Shown: positions 11,302-22,033, counted from the first letter of the stretch. The stretch is 64,000 nucleotides of DNA from Metallyticus violacea (GCA_030762175.1 CM060833.1:160119501-160183500), one strand, 5' to 3'. Translations and numbers: made by a program. The notes: generated by a model not told the origin, from the letters alone.

Positions 11302-11491
11302 GTTCGAATCCCGCCAGGATCGTCCTCCCTGACTGAGGTTTTTTCCAGGTTTTCCTCAGTCCTCATAAATGGCAAATTGCCGGGGAAGTACCCCAAACTT
11401 AGGCCTGGAACGTTTCTTTTCTTACAATATATATATATAGCTTCCTCTATATATGTGGTGCCTCAGAAGTAAAAACGGGCTTTAAAAAAAT
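11302..11491 (+). mobile_element. SINE-A copy, 5'-truncated
   Basis: The copy begins inside the B-box (TTCGAATCCCGCCAGGAT) and runs through the body, with a TA-rich replacement of part of the 3' region, to AACGGGCTTTAAAAAAA. The 11-bp flanks CAGTGAGTCTT (11291-11301) and CAGTGGGTCTT (11492-11502) differ at one position. The truncation therefore occurred during integration, not by later deletion. Confidence 0.85.
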
Positions 11492-11650
11492 CAGTGGGTC
11501 TTCTCGTAGCTTTCCCTCACCAGGCGAACGTATACTCTAGGTCAACTCAGTGCTGCTGCTGCTGCTGCTTGCAGTCCCGAGCGACAGCAGAGAGAGCGGA
11601 AGGTAGTGACTTTCACAGATATAGCTAGATAATAAGGCTTTCAAGCTTAA

Positions 11651-11727
11651 CGGCATGATAGCTCAGACTGTTATAGCGTCATGCTATAATAATTGTGAAG
11701 GTAGTGGCTTCAAATTCGCACGTCCAT
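11651..11727 (+). repeat. tRNA-Ile-like head of a SINE or tRNA pseudogene
   Basis: The segment GATAGCTCAGACTGTTATAG resembles the D-arm and A-box of tRNA-Ile, and GCGTCATGCTATAATAA resembles its anticodon arm with AAT. A degenerate B-box, GGCTTCAAATTC, follows before ACGTCC. Acceptor pairing is poor and there are extra bases, so it is not a working tRNA gene. The degenerate repeats directly downstream suggest the head of a third tRNA-derived element. Confidence 0.5.
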
Positions 11728-11744
11728 ATTTTTTTTCAGCCGAA

Positions 11745-12290
11745 GTTAAAGGAATCTTACAATAATTTACTCGGTAACATAGTACCACGCACACAATGCC
11801 CTATAAATTGATGTTTACGATTTTTTCCGCTGCAATCAAAGGAGGTCTGCCATCCTTACAGCGATTTACCCGCCCCAATCAATTTATATTTACGAAAAGA
11901 AGGCGAGCCATCAGGCCGTAGCAAACCGCAGAAAATCACTGGGTTCACCAGTTTCTAGGATTTACCCGAGGTTAGCGTTAGGGTTATTGTGTGTGTGTGT
12001 GTGTGTGTGAATTAAATGCGAATTCCAATAAGAGCAAGTTTGGCACCATTACAATATTTTACCTGCCTAACAATCCCCTATCAATTTATTATTAAAAATT
12101 ACGGAGAATAAAGCATAGGTTACATTATGGTTAACTAAAAAGTAATTAAAGAGCATTTGTCACGTTACAATATTTTACTCGCCTAACAACTCCATATCAA
12201 TTTTTATTTAAAAGTTGCGGAAGACAACGTGTAGGTTACATTATGTTTAATAAAAAAATAATAAATGGAACATTTACACTGTTACCATCG
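11745..12290 (+). repeat. Degenerate tandem repeat after tRNA-like head
   Basis: Two adjacent units of about 120 bp (12043-12161 and 12162-12285) share TTACAATATTTTAC, CGCCTAACAA, TATCAATTT and AGGTTACATTATG in the same order. Two weaker units upstream (from about 11750 and 11855) share TTACAATAATTTACTC-like and CAATTTATATTTACG-like blocks. The (GT)n tract at 11989-12009 interrupts the series. Function unknown. Confidence 0.55.
11989..12009. repeat. (GT)n microsatellite
   Basis: About ten GT units. Confidence 0.9.
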
Positions 12291-13719
12291 GCAACGCAAA
12301 CAGCAGTTCCGCTCTGCCGCCTGTTACACGAGTTAACAGCAAGAGTAGGAGTTGCACTAGTGATTTCCGTCCAGCGTGTATGGACAAGTATACGGGTCCA
12401 AATCTTCCATTTGCATGAAACAAAATTAAATTGCAAAGAAAACAAGACCCACAGCGATAATTTATGCACAATACCAACAATTGCAAGGCGAGAAAAACAA
12501 AAGAAATAAATTATGCAAGCGCGTACCTCACTGACAGTGACAACAATGTGTAATTTTCTCTTACTGAACATGCAAACCGGAAACAAAAGCATATTAGTTT
12601 CAACGATATGATTTCCTAACAATCGCAACATAAGAGAAATACAGTACATCATATAAAACATTTTTGAGTTTCTCTTGCTGACTATGCAAGCCGTGAGATG
12701 ATGAATGCACTGCCTTCTGAGATATGCTTTCTCCTTTTTTTTCCCCCCCTGATTTTTTTTCGGACTTGCATTAAGATGAAAATGAACAGCGACAAAAGTA
12801 GTTATGGATGTATGTTACTTAAAGGTAATTTTTATTTTTCGTACTTGCTCCGTCAATTTCTTAATGATATTTTCACATAATGTAGCAGAATGGTGTGACT
12901 TTGCCTTGATCTTTGGTGGGTTTTGATTCTTCCGTGTGCCGAAAATGATCGCTCTCGGATGCTGTAATGCTCAGTAAAGCAATAATAACTAGTCCAATAG
13001 TGTAACAAGTATTTAGAAATGTTTATTGCGTAATTTTTCTGTGGCCCTGAGGCCCTTGACCATCCCTATGATGTCATCGTTTCTGTGATTCGCTGACGAT
13101 GGGAGCTGGGAAGTGCTGGGTGTATATTTGTTTCTCAGAGGAGAAGCTTATCAATCGGTCATTTATTGCCCTCTTTATATAGTTCCTTACTTTGTTTATT
13201 TTTAATAATTCTGAAACGGCAAACTCAACAATAAAACGGAATACATGGTATAAATTAAAGTTCTGAGAGTGCTCAGAGGGCAGGGGGTAGTGGGACATGT
13301 AATATTTAGCTCTTTTGGGCTGCTCCTGCTGTTCTATTGTTTACAGAGAGCACCCAATTCTCGCAAACTGTTCGGCTACTTTTGGGTTTTGAGAATAGAT
13401 CGTTCCTACTATCGTTTTAACGACAGGAAACAGCACAAGGTTACCATTCTTAATACTAACTAGAAAAAGATGCAACGAGACCCTTAGTTTTGTATTCATT
13501 ACAATCTGTGAGGTACCCACATAGAAAGGGCTACCCGTTACAACAGTATTGCACACGTTTCGAGTATGGTTACACATTCGGTATGGCCTGTGATCTTACC
13601 ATTTTGGAATTATGTGAAGGGATAGGTTGTATTAGTAACCTCAAGTAAGTCATTTAATGCGCTTTTGAATTGTTTTCATTTTAATGATCACTGCTTGAAA
13701 AATAAGAAAATGACTTCAC
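12291..13719. other. No supported gene
   Basis: Several frames of 60-140 codons occur on both strands (for example 12661 to 12236 on the minus strand), but they overlap each other, lack motifs and have no convincing splice sites. I treat them as chance. A poly(C)/poly(T) stretch lies at about 12736-12762. Confidence 0.45.
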
Positions 13720-13815
13720 TTAAATCCGGGATTACAGTTGGCCGTCATCTGCGTGGCCAGGTTGGTGAAATTGTTTATAATATTACACAATATTTAATAC
13801 CCGTGGATAGGAAAC
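13720..13815 (+). pseudogene. Possible transposase N-terminal fragment
   Basis: The frame contains VGRHLRGQVGEIVYNITQYL, resembling the helix that opens the N-terminal region of some insect IS630-like transposases (R-L-R-G-Q-x-x-E-I-V-x-N). The similarity breaks off after about 25 residues. It may be coincidence. Confidence 0.28.
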
Positions 13816-14220
13816 ATATATGTATGGACATATACGTACGTAATGTTATTTATTTAGCATAGCATTGCCACTGGTGTGTCAAAAAGTTTGGTAACAAAAG
13901 TAACGAAAAAGGCAGGGAATGCAATCAAAATTAAGAGGATATTTATATTTTGCTGTGTCTAAAGAAAAATCGAGGAGAGAGAGAGAAGAATAGAATTGAT
14001 AGAGGATCAAACAAGACATTTAATTCATGAATTTTTGTACAGTTTGGAAGACCATACCTGCCATCATCACACTCAACAATGCACTTTAAGAAAGAGAACC
14101 TTTAGAACGTGAAAGAAAATCATCCAGTTGGAAGTGTTACTCAAGTGATTTGTTACTGAAATCCTCTCTCTAATCTTCCACCACTTCATTACTAGTTACG
14201 GATAACGCTCGTAATCATAG

Positions 14221-14286
14221 GATGCAGCAGCCATGTCCTCACTGATCATCATGCAGGATCCCATAGCCCAGACCAGTTCAGATAAT
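14221..14286 (+). CDS. Candidate short coding exon, product unknown
   Basis: An AG at 14219-14220 follows a region with pyrimidine-rich patches (CCTCTCTCTAATCTTCCACC lies some 40 bases up). The next 22 codons read DAAAMSSLIIMQDPIAQTSS plus DN and end at AAT|GTAAGT, a consensus donor. Its start and end phases are both 0, matching the donor phase of the candidate exon at 10490-10636. The ATG at 14233 in GCAGCCATG could instead be a start, making this an alternative first exon. I do not recognise the protein. The two phase agreements and the strong donor are the evidence; transcript data would decide. Confidence 0.42.
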
Positions 14287-14757
14287 GTAAGTACATCATA
14301 TTTCCGTTTATCTGGTAACGCTATATCTTGTACACTTCTAGTAATGCTATACATATGTATTGCCATTTATTTATTTTCTAACCAGCTGGTTCGGAAGTAA
14401 CCCAGAAAATTCTTCATAAGAATAGAGCACATAACTTTGTTCTATAATCTAACGAAATTAAGTGTGGCTGAGTGGGTTTTGTTTGGAATTTTGAAAGTAG
14501 AAACGGGAAAGTGTACCCTGTACCCCTCATACTTAAAAGAGACCGACAGAGTCACCAAAATTCAAGTTGTGCATAGAAGTAAGCCTGTCATTAATATGAA
14601 GAAGTTGATTTCATTGAGAAACATGTTTCTTGCACCTTCAGAATCTAGTTCTGTCCGATGACCATTTTTTATTACAGCTTATAACACCCGTTGTAATACT
14701 ATAGCACACATACAGTGAGCACCAGTGATAATCAAATTAAATGATAACATGGGATAG
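14287..14757. other. Proposed start of a long intron
   Basis: The GTAAGT donor opens the stretch. The 74-codon frame at 14437-14661 has no recognised motif and no clear splice sites. Confidence 0.4.
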
Positions 14758-14941
14758 AAAATTTTGTGAAGGAAACGTTTGAGTTCAAGTTTAGAGTACC
14801 TACCCGGCAATTGTCAGTGGTGAGAACTAACTAAGGAACCTGGGAAAACCTCAAACAGGAAGTACTATTGTGGCGGGATTTGAACCGCAGGCCTTTCTTC
14901 GCTAGTCCATACCTAAGTGACATCAGCTACCTCGGTGGTGT
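14758..14941 (-). mobile_element. Old, diverged SINE-A copy
   Basis: On the minus strand the tRNA-like head (CCGAGGTAGCTGATGTCACT), B-box GGTTCAAATCCCGCC and part of the body (CAATTGCCGGGTAGGTAC) are recognisable, with many substitutions. The 3' end is missing. It is the most diverged copy in the window and probably the oldest. Confidence 0.7.
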
Positions 14942-14956
14942 TTCATTCTCTTCAAG

Positions 14957-14988
14957 GTTGTTGTTGTTGTTGTTGTTGTTGTTGTTGA
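14957..14988. repeat. (GTT)n microsatellite, SINE-B tail
   Basis: About ten GTT units coincide with the 3' tail of the minus-strand SINE-B. Confidence 0.93.
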
Positions 14989-15270
14989 TTTGATTTATTT
15001 ATGGACGCTGTTTAACATCTCAGGTCATCAGCGTCCCACTCAATTCAGGGCTTGAAACGGCCGACAAATTTTGCTCAGAGGTCTCTTCTTTCAGGCTTGA
15101 GGTTCTTTTTCGTGCCTTAAATGTACGACACGGGACCCACAGCTTTACTTCTCTTTCGAAGGAAGCCATACTTCAGATTTTTACGCCTAAAAAATCCATC
15201 GATCCCGGCCGGGTTTGAACCCGCGATCTTGGGTTTAGAAGGCAAGTACACTACACCACCGAGACCGACA
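14959..15270 (-). mobile_element. SINE-B copy with (AAC)n tail
   Basis: SINE-B is the second abundant family. Its head resembles tRNA-Arg(CCT): GTGTAGTGGTAACCATAC, then GCCTCCTAAACCCAAGATCG and the B-box GGGTTCGAACCC. Here the minus strand reads head, body (TCCTTCGAAAGAGAAGTAAA, GTCGTACATTTA) and an AAATAAATCAAATCAACAAC tail. The (GTT)n microsatellite at 14957-14988 is therefore this SINE's own tail. Flanks TCTTCAAGGT (14949-14958) and TCTTGAAGGT (15271-15280) form a one-mismatch target duplication. Confidence 0.9.
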
Positions 15271-15280
15271 TCTTGAAGGT

Positions 15281-15875
15281 GATAAGCTATTGGTTTGCTC
15301 TGTATGGAATCTCATAGTTTTTTCAGCTTTTGTGTTATTTTTGTTTCTACATTTTAAACAGAATATATTTAAATATTTTGAATGAAATACATTTAAAAGT
15401 ACACTAGTGCAATTGAAAACCCCACTCAAAATAGCTAACTGCAATGATGTGTCTACACTTCAAAAAACGAAGAAATCTTTACAACTGTTTTATTGTTCCA
15501 CCCGGAGCTCTCTTCTAAAATATCTTGAAAGAACCCATAAATACATTTATGTGCTTATACTGTATTCACATGCCGTGGTGTGAAATTCCATTTAGGAAGA
15601 GCGTTTCTAGATGTAGGCAAAATCTTTACCCCTGTTCATTTGGAGAACTTGTGAAAGAATAAACTCAAATGTTTGCATGTTTGCACAGTTCTTCAAATAT
15701 TTGAGAGATTGCGAAATGCTTAAGTTTAATGCTGAAACAGACACAAATATAGCATTAAGATGTTTGTTTCCGAGATTTTGGCTCTGAAACCATTTGTATG
15801 ACCAGCCTTGATAGCAGCTTCATCAAATGTTTTCAGCTACAACGTTTATTACTTAAATCAAACTCAGAAACTATA
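15281..15875. other. No supported feature
   Basis: AT-rich DNA between a SINE and an IS630-like element, without protein motif or repeat. Confidence 0.5.
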
Positions 15876-16767
15876 CCAAGGGTGCCAAAATGTATACACA
15901 CTTTCACAGTAGATATCTAATTAATTTATTTCAAAGTTGAACCGTAAAACAACAGTAATGTGTAGTATGATATTCTGTAAACAGATGTGACTCACATAAT
16001 AGCGTTGCTACGTGACATGTAAATCAACAATGAACAAATGAAGTCAAGATTATTGTAAATCAACATTGAACAAATGAAGCTAAGATCAGCGTATGATGTT
16101 TTGTAAACAGATGTGACTAACATTACGTTATGCTAGCGTTGTTACAACAAAATGAAGCCAAGATTATCGTTTGAACAGCGGAAGGCAATTTTGAAGTGAT
16201 GCTGGAAAAGTGAGAATGTTGTTGAAGTTCAAAGGAACGGAGAGTGTGTACAGAACAGAACCGCCAACGCGAGTAACAACTGCATGCATTTGAGATAAAT
16301 TTGAGACACATGGTACCCTATGCGATGTTCACACGAGGCAGATCTTAGAGACCTCACACAGCAACAAGCCCCGCGCACTGGGTCTAAGGCACTGGATAGG
16401 ACTAAGAGATCCGATTGTGTTTCGACCGTGTTCTCCGGATCTAACTCCGTTGGACTTCTACCTATGGGGAACTCTTAAGAATGTTGTATACCGTAGAAAA
16501 CCAGCTACACTGGCAGCATTTCGGGAAGAAATTGAAACGGCATGTGCTGCAATCGCTGAGGACACTTTCGCAAACGTTACTCAATCAGTAGTTCAACGTA
16601 CTCAGAAGTGTATCGACGCCGATTGTGGGCATTTTGAGCAACTGTTGTAACTGTAAAAGTGTAAGATGATTAGTGCTCATCATTTTCTGTTTGTGTGAAT
16701 TCAGTTTGTTATGTTAACACAGTTTTTTCTTTGCTTGAAGTGTGTATACATTGTTTGGCATTCTGTG
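15876..16767 (+). mobile_element. IS630-like element, copy 1, internally deleted
   Basis: The ends are inverted repeats: GGTGCCAAAATGTATACACA on the left, and TGCCAAACAATGTATACACA read from the right. TA precedes the left end. The transposase N-terminus (MKPRLSFEQRKAILK) starts at about 16151 and is interrupted by stops and frameshifts. After a deletion that removes the middle, including the QDGAPPH-type catalytic region, the C-terminal part is open for 77 codons (16417-16650) with SPDLTPLDFYLWGTLKN and RRKPATLAAFREEIET. A full transposase of this group is about 330-360 residues, so most of the catalytic core is gone. Confidence 0.82.
16417..16650 (+). pseudogene. Transposase C-terminal fragment, IS630-like copy 1
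   Basis: The SPDLTPLDFYLWG motif lies next to the last catalytic acidic residue in IS630/Tc1-like DDE transposases, and the conserved tail ends HFEQLL. The apparent ATG at 16417 is fortuitous, since the homology begins upstream (LRHWIGLRDPIVFRPC). Not expected to be active. Confidence 0.8.
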
Positions 16768-18012
16768 TTTTTTCGATATGTTCCAAAAAAGCTATTAGTA
16801 GATGTATCATTGCGTAAATCTGTAAGGTATATAATATTTCATAAATATTTCCACTCTCTGAATCAACATGGCTGAGAGTTCCTGAAAGTTACGATACACT
16901 CATTAGATTTCATGTAACATGACAGCAACAAACGATGTGCTTAAAGGTGCTTCTTGTATTAAATCCATAACATTATCACCTGTAGTTCTGTGTGGATTTG
17001 AAGTTCTGCTGTTTCTAGATGCACGTAAAGGTTTGTATCATACTTTGCAAGAGTTAAGTGCTTAAGGATCACGATTTTTAGTTATGACCATCTGAGCAAG
17101 CTGTACGAAAAATTGCAGGCTCATACTTTTTTTTCATTCCGAACGACCAGCAGTTAACATCAAGTAAGGTGCACTTAAACTACTAGGTCTATACAAACAA
17201 AGCAAGAAAACGAGCTTTGAGCCACCACTCGACATCGAAACAAGAACTGGTGAATGACAGCAGTAAGGGGAGAGGGTGGTTTGTAAGTTGTATACTTATC
17301 CCCCCCACCTTTTTCTACAGTCTAATGCCAACATAACTTTATTCCTCTTTGTTCTCGTTTTAATTTTTAGAAATTCCTATACCTAGTCATATACATCTTA
17401 GACCAATCTGCTTCTTGACCCAAAATTTCCTGAATCCTCTAGCCAGATGAAGACTCGATGTAGAAACGACGTTTCGAAAATGATCCTTTTTATCATCAGG
17501 GTATCCGTGAATGCGAAAGATTCAGGTTTCTTGTTTACAGTACAGGTGGGTGGAGAATTGAGCGGGAAACCCGAGAAATTTGCAGTCACCCCGTCGTCAA
17601 AGCCTTCAGATCATATTTCAAAAGCTCCTTCTTTAAAAAAGTATAGGGCACGGTCAACAAAACTGTTTATTTAATTCTGTACTTCTTATAAATCACTCTG
17701 CTCTTTTATATTATGTTTTTTTTTTTTTTTTTAAAATGATGGACTAATATCGTTTTCCTTCTGTATGTAAAATGCAGATGGTTTCTTAGAACACGATTGG
17801 TTACTTACTATCGCGATCAGCACAATATAATTGAAGTGGGCGTTTCAATATTTTATAGGATATAAAGAATCACCCATCATAAATTAAATTTACCTATCTA
17901 TACACAAATATTATCTGTTACAATATAACAGGCTTACTCTTAAAAATTATAACTATGTCAGATTAACGTTGTTTTCAATTTTTTAAAAATCACTTATTAG
18001 AAAACCAATCAA
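16768..18012. other. No supported gene
   Basis: A 75-codon frame at 17447-17674 (containing VQVGGELSGKPEKFAVTPSS) has somewhat protein-like composition but matches nothing I know and lacks convincing splice sites. A run of about 18 T lies at 17714-17731. Otherwise AT-rich. Confidence 0.4.
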
Positions 18013-18277
18013 AATGCGATCGTCAGGGCGCGGACTCCCGAGCGGAAAGTCTGGGGTTTGATTCCAGGAACAACCTCCCTGACTCAGGTTTATTCCAGGT
18101 TTTCCTCAGTCCTCATAAATTGGAAATGCCGGGAAGGTACCATAAATTTAGACCTGGAACGTTTCCTTCCTTAAAAAAATAATCTTTACCAATTTAGCAT
18201 TTCAGTTCATTTAGTGTTCACTATCTGTGATGCCTCAGCAATAAAATGGCGGGGGGGGGTTAAACACTATTCAAAAC
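18013..18277 (+). mobile_element. SINE-A copy, head truncated
   Basis: The copy starts within the A-box region (GATCGTCAGGGCGCGGACTC), has a mutated B-box (GGGTTTGATTCC), a mostly intact body and a 3' end carrying a run of 9-10 G before GTTAAACACTATT. Divergence suggests an older copy. Confidence 0.8.
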
Positions 18278-18356
18278 ATTAATATGCAAAACTATCAGGA
18301 GTGGAAAATACGATTCTTTTTCACAGTAGTTGAAAAACGGAAAGAATATATCCTTG

Positions 18357-19365
18357 AGACTCACATTGCACTATAGACTTTGAGAAGATTTTCGATAGAA
18401 TAAATAAATAAAAAAATTATAGTTAATATTGATAAACAAAGATATGCTCAACGTCTGATAAGAATGGTGCAAATCTGTACACAAATTCTAAAATGATAAT
18501 AAATACAGGGAAAGAGAAGATAGAACAAATTGAAATATATAGAGTTGTTCAACAAGTGTAGTTCTTTTTTTTTTAATTGTTTATCGCCCGTTTTTACTAC
18601 TGAGGCACCACAGGCGCACAAGGGTAGTATGTCACCGAAATTATTATATTTATACAAATGACAAACTCCAAAATTGGAAACAACTTGTTAAAGTAGGAAT
18701 TCAAATAAGTAAAGACAAGATTTTTTAACGTTTTATTGTATGGTGATATGGCTATTGTTAAACAGTCTGAAAATTATTTACACTATTCTTTTTATGTTTT
18801 GAAAAAGATAGCAAACAGTTATGATTTTAAAATTTCGAATATTAAAATAAAAATAATGGTTTTCTGGTGGACAAATATTGTTTATATAATCAGATCTTAG
18901 AACAAGTATTTAATTTTGAATATCTGGACTCTGAAATGCATATTTGTGAAGGACATAAATATTAAAGTAGCCAAATTTCAGAAAATATGTGCTACAATGC
19001 ACAACACATTAAAAAAATAAAACAAGGAAAGACACAACTATGAAATGGTATAAGATATAGCAGTTTTCACCTTACTGTATGATAGTGAGGTGTGGGTAAC
19101 AACCCCAAAAATAATAAATGCAACTTCTGAGAAGATGAAAAGGCTCTATACGCACCGAGGATGACATAAGATTACAGTTACACATGCTCTGCCTGTCGAA
19201 ATAAATTGCTAAATCATATAAATAGAATGGAAAGTTTTAGAATACCAAAAGCCATGTATAACTAACTACCACCAAGAGGAAAGAGAGACATAGAATGCCC
19301 AGAAAGGAGATGGGTGAACTGGATTGGCGGCAAAAGGCAATTTGCCTAATCCGTGAAATGAAGAT
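18357..19365 (+). pseudogene. Non-LTR retrotransposon reverse transcriptase relic
   Basis: Translated across several frameshifts and stops, this region follows a LINE reverse transcriptase in order: a DFEKIFDRINK-like motif near 18370; CSMSPKLFNIYINDLI, split by a SINE tail at 18565-18617; GIQISKDKI; GDDMAIVKQSE (the FADD box, first Ala replaced) near 18740; FEYLDSEM; LLYDSEVWV near 19075; and a final RMESFRIPKA...PERRWVNW block near 19230-19320. The type resembles LINE polymerases common in cockroach and termite genomes. It is far too broken to be active. Confidence 0.68.
18565..18617 (-). mobile_element. SINE-A 3' fragment inside the LINE relic
   Basis: Only the last 50 or so bases of SINE-A are present on the minus strand (TGGTGCCTCAGTAGTAAAAA, CGGGCGATAAAC, A-rich tail). 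It sits within the LINE relic between the QG and CSMSP parts of the reverse transcriptase, so it inserted after the LINE. Confidence 0.72.
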
Positions 19366-19640
19366 CAACAATGTAGGGAAACCCTTGCCAAGCACTAAGC
19401 TGAATGCTTATCTTTTTTTAATTCGTTTTGTGTCCTTGTCAGTCAAGCATGCGCGGCAACGGTAAAATTTAATAATTTGCTACGCTGCGAGCTGAAAGCG
19501 AGGAAGTTTGAGAAATATAACCGCACGTTATTGAAAATGAGGAGTGTTGCACTGAATAGGAATGCTTTATATAAAGTGGGAGCCTTACCTAGCTCACCCG
19601 GAATGTATGTCCCTCCTCCGTCTCAGAACCTGTATATCTT
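19366..19640. other. No supported feature
   Basis: The 72-codon frame beginning at 19477 has no motif I recognise. Confidence 0.4.
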
Positions 19641-19950
19641 ACCGTACCCGTCTCTCAGTTATCTTCATATCTACCCCATGAACTGCATGTTTTAGAGGTC
19701 CGAAGTATTTGCTATTAGAAGCGTACGATCTGGGCTGTAGGGGGGTGAGGTAGACTCAATGATTTGCGTTGTCGGAGACGAACTTGGTCAGAATGTGAGA
19801 ACGAATGCCCCGAAACTGCTTCTTCCATCTTCTTCCAAAAGTTTTTATCCTTGTGTTCCTTTGCAAGAATGGCTCATTACTGATGATTTTCTTTGCAGAA
19901 TTTTTCACTATTCCCCGATTTTTCCTATATTGATCCAAATGGAATTTTTT
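19640..19950 (-). pseudogene. Mariner transposase C-terminal remnant
   Basis: On the minus strand SPPYSPDR, followed after a frameshift by SKYFGPLKHAVHG, matches the catalytic-end block of mariner transposases (HPPYSPDLAPSD..LFGPLK). Upstream in the same direction lies an LTKFVSDNANH segment in the position of the second catalytic motif. Very decayed, and no terminal repeat was found. Confidence 0.42.
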
Positions 19951-20359
19951 ATTGTAACTGAATTCAAAATAACAAAATAATACCTAAATATAATGCATAA
20001 TTTATATAAATAAATATTTTATTCATGTTTTCTCTTCTGCTGAAATTTTAGTTGCTTCTTGAAGGTATTACTTAGCTGGCGCAATGAGAAGTTAAAGACA
20101 AAGGAGGTAAATCACACTTATTTTGTTTCTGCAATTGTATCAACATAAGAATCTGGTATATGGGTTTGGAGAGCTGTAATGTTTATCTTTAAAGCAGATG
20201 ACAGTTATTTCCTTAATTATAATTGAAGGGAACTATCTGTCTCAAAGGCTTTTCCTATTTAGGCAAGATTTACACATGAGAAAGACTGCTATCAAATGGG
20301 TGCCACATCGGTCACTAAGGAATAGAAATGGTCTCGTTATGCAATGTGTTGTATTTTTT

Positions 20360-20607
20360 AAGCTAATTTAACATCTCAGGTCATCAGCGTCCCATTCAAA
20401 TCAGGGTCTGAAACGGCCGATAATTTTTTCTCAGAGGTCTCTTCTTTCAGGCTTGAGGTTCTTTATCGTGCCGTAAATGTACGACACGGGACCCACGGCT
20501 TACTTCACTTCCGAAGGAAGCCATACTTAGGATGTTTACGCCCGAAAAATTCATCGACTCTGGGCGGAATTGAACCCGTGATCTTGGGTTTACGAGGCAA
20601 GTATGTA
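20360..20607 (-). mobile_element. SINE-B copy, 5'-truncated
   Basis: Body and B-box (minus strand GATCACGGGTTCAATTCCGC) are clear, but the first part of the tRNA head is missing beyond the CATACTTGCCTCG region. The 3' end stops at TGAGATGTTAAAT without the AATAAACCAA tail. Confidence 0.83.
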
Positions 20608-20925
20608 TGAGGCGAAAATGGTTGAACATTCCAGGAGTATATACAGTAGTTCGTAAAGTCGTTTTGGGGGGTTCAAAAATATTCACTGGAATAACATAAA
20701 CGTTAATCATTTCAAATATAGATAAAATCATAAAGTTTATTTATGTATATAATGGAATTCGATGTGTCCTTAGTTTTCCAATATATATATTGGAAAAGTT
20801 AATTGAATTGAATACTTGAGAAATGAAGGTTACATTTAAATTTTGTTAAGTTTAGAGCTTATTGTATCGGTATTGTTTATGGTTTTGTATTATTATGTTT
20901 AAATGATAAGAGATGAATTGTTTTT
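20608..20925. other. No supported feature
   Basis: AT-rich DNA between a SINE and an IS630-like relic. Confidence 0.45.
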
Positions 20926-20929
20926 AACT

Positions 20930-21330
20930 GTATGTTTCTTGTCTTTTCTCTAATCGATATTTCAGTTCTTGCCGCATACGACTAAGCCCATCAGGTATTA
21001 TAAATTGAGCAGCTTTTATGATTCGGCAATATCGTTGACATGAACACGATAAACATTTTAGTTGAGTCCCAGAGGTAAAAATCTAAAGACGTCAGATCCG
21101 GTTATCGTTACTTTCTATCCACTGCTTTATATCCAGCACTGTGGAAATGTAATATCCAGAAGTGACGAACTATATAGTGATAGTGTGGAGAAACACCGTC
21201 TTGTATTGTTGGAAAATTGTGCTGTCAACGCCAATGTGTTACATTTGCATGATGTTACAGTCAATTTTATCGCTTTATCATGTATGAGAACACGCGTACG
21301 TTTATTTTGTCACCATCACATTTATGGTCA
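20930..21330 (-). pseudogene. IS630-like transposase DDE-domain relic
   Basis: On the minus strand IQDGVSPHYHYIVRHFW matches the QDGAPPH..VR.FL catalytic block, followed by HSAGYKAVDRK in the place of FP.RWIGR. After a stop, PDLTSLDFYLWDS matches SPDLTPLDFYLWG. A RMRQELKYRLEKR-like stretch near 20960 fits the C-terminal part. The second catalytic Asp (in QDG) is still present, but stops and frameshifts abolish function. The + strand 93-codon frame over the same bases is a shadow. Confidence 0.65.
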
Positions 21331-21820
21331 ATGTATATGCTAATAGTCCACGTTCGTGAAGCAGATTACCTGTAACAACTGAAAGCTATAGGCCGGTGTT
21401 TCTTCAACATTTTGTGAACTTAGATATTCTTAAGGTATAGACTTGATTCAGATTTTCGAGCCAAAGAGCATATTAAAAATTGCCACCATGACTGGTCGTG
21501 AATGGCGGATTTCCGTCGCCGTTACTTATTACCTGCGCGTGCACCCTAAATCTTCTCTGACTTCCGAAATCTTTGAGATGCTAATATTTATAAGCTCCGT
21601 GGTTTTTCTTTTTGCTGTCCTGTTACTGTACAGATATAAAATTTTACCATAGCTTTGCGGATACATTGTATTTCAATGACTTTTCCTTCATATTTGTTGA
21701 AAATTCAAGCTGAACGCAACTATTTAAAAATGGATTCAGTGTATCTGAAACTGTCGTAATTTTTAAGGGGAAAATAACCTAATTTAAAAAATACATTTCT
21801 TTTTAGAAAACTTCAGGGGT
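21331..21820. other. No supported feature
   Basis: A 69-codon + frame at 21443-21652 ends in a hydrophobic segment (LIFISSVVFLFAVLLLY) that could be a membrane helix by composition, but nothing else supports a gene. Confidence 0.4.
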
Positions 21821-21831
21821 AGCTGGAAAGT

Positions 21832-22024
21832 TGCGGCCCTGGTGGTGTAGTGGTAACCATACTTGCCTCCTAAACCCAAGATCGCGAGTTCGATTCCGGC
21901 CAGAGCCGATGGATTTTTTTCGGGCGTAAAAATCTGAGCAAAATGTATCGACCGTTTCATGCCCTATTTGAATGGGACGCTGATGTTACAAAACGTCCGT
22001 AAATAAACCAAATAAAAAAAAAAA
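21832..22024 (+). mobile_element. SINE-B copy with internal deletion
   Basis: The tRNA-Arg-like head is complete with the B-box variant GAGTTCGATTCC. The body is missing roughly 110 bases between CGTAAAAATC and TGAGCAAAA, then resumes to the AATAAACCAAATA-A(n) tail. A perfect 9-bp target duplication, CTGGAAAGT, lies at 21823-21831 and 22025-22033. Confidence 0.92.
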
Positions 22025-22033
22025 CTGGAAAGT

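Noticed and set aside
12236..12661. 141-codon minus-strand frame
   Set aside because: It overlaps two other open frames of similar length, lacks any recognised motif and has no convincing start or splice context.
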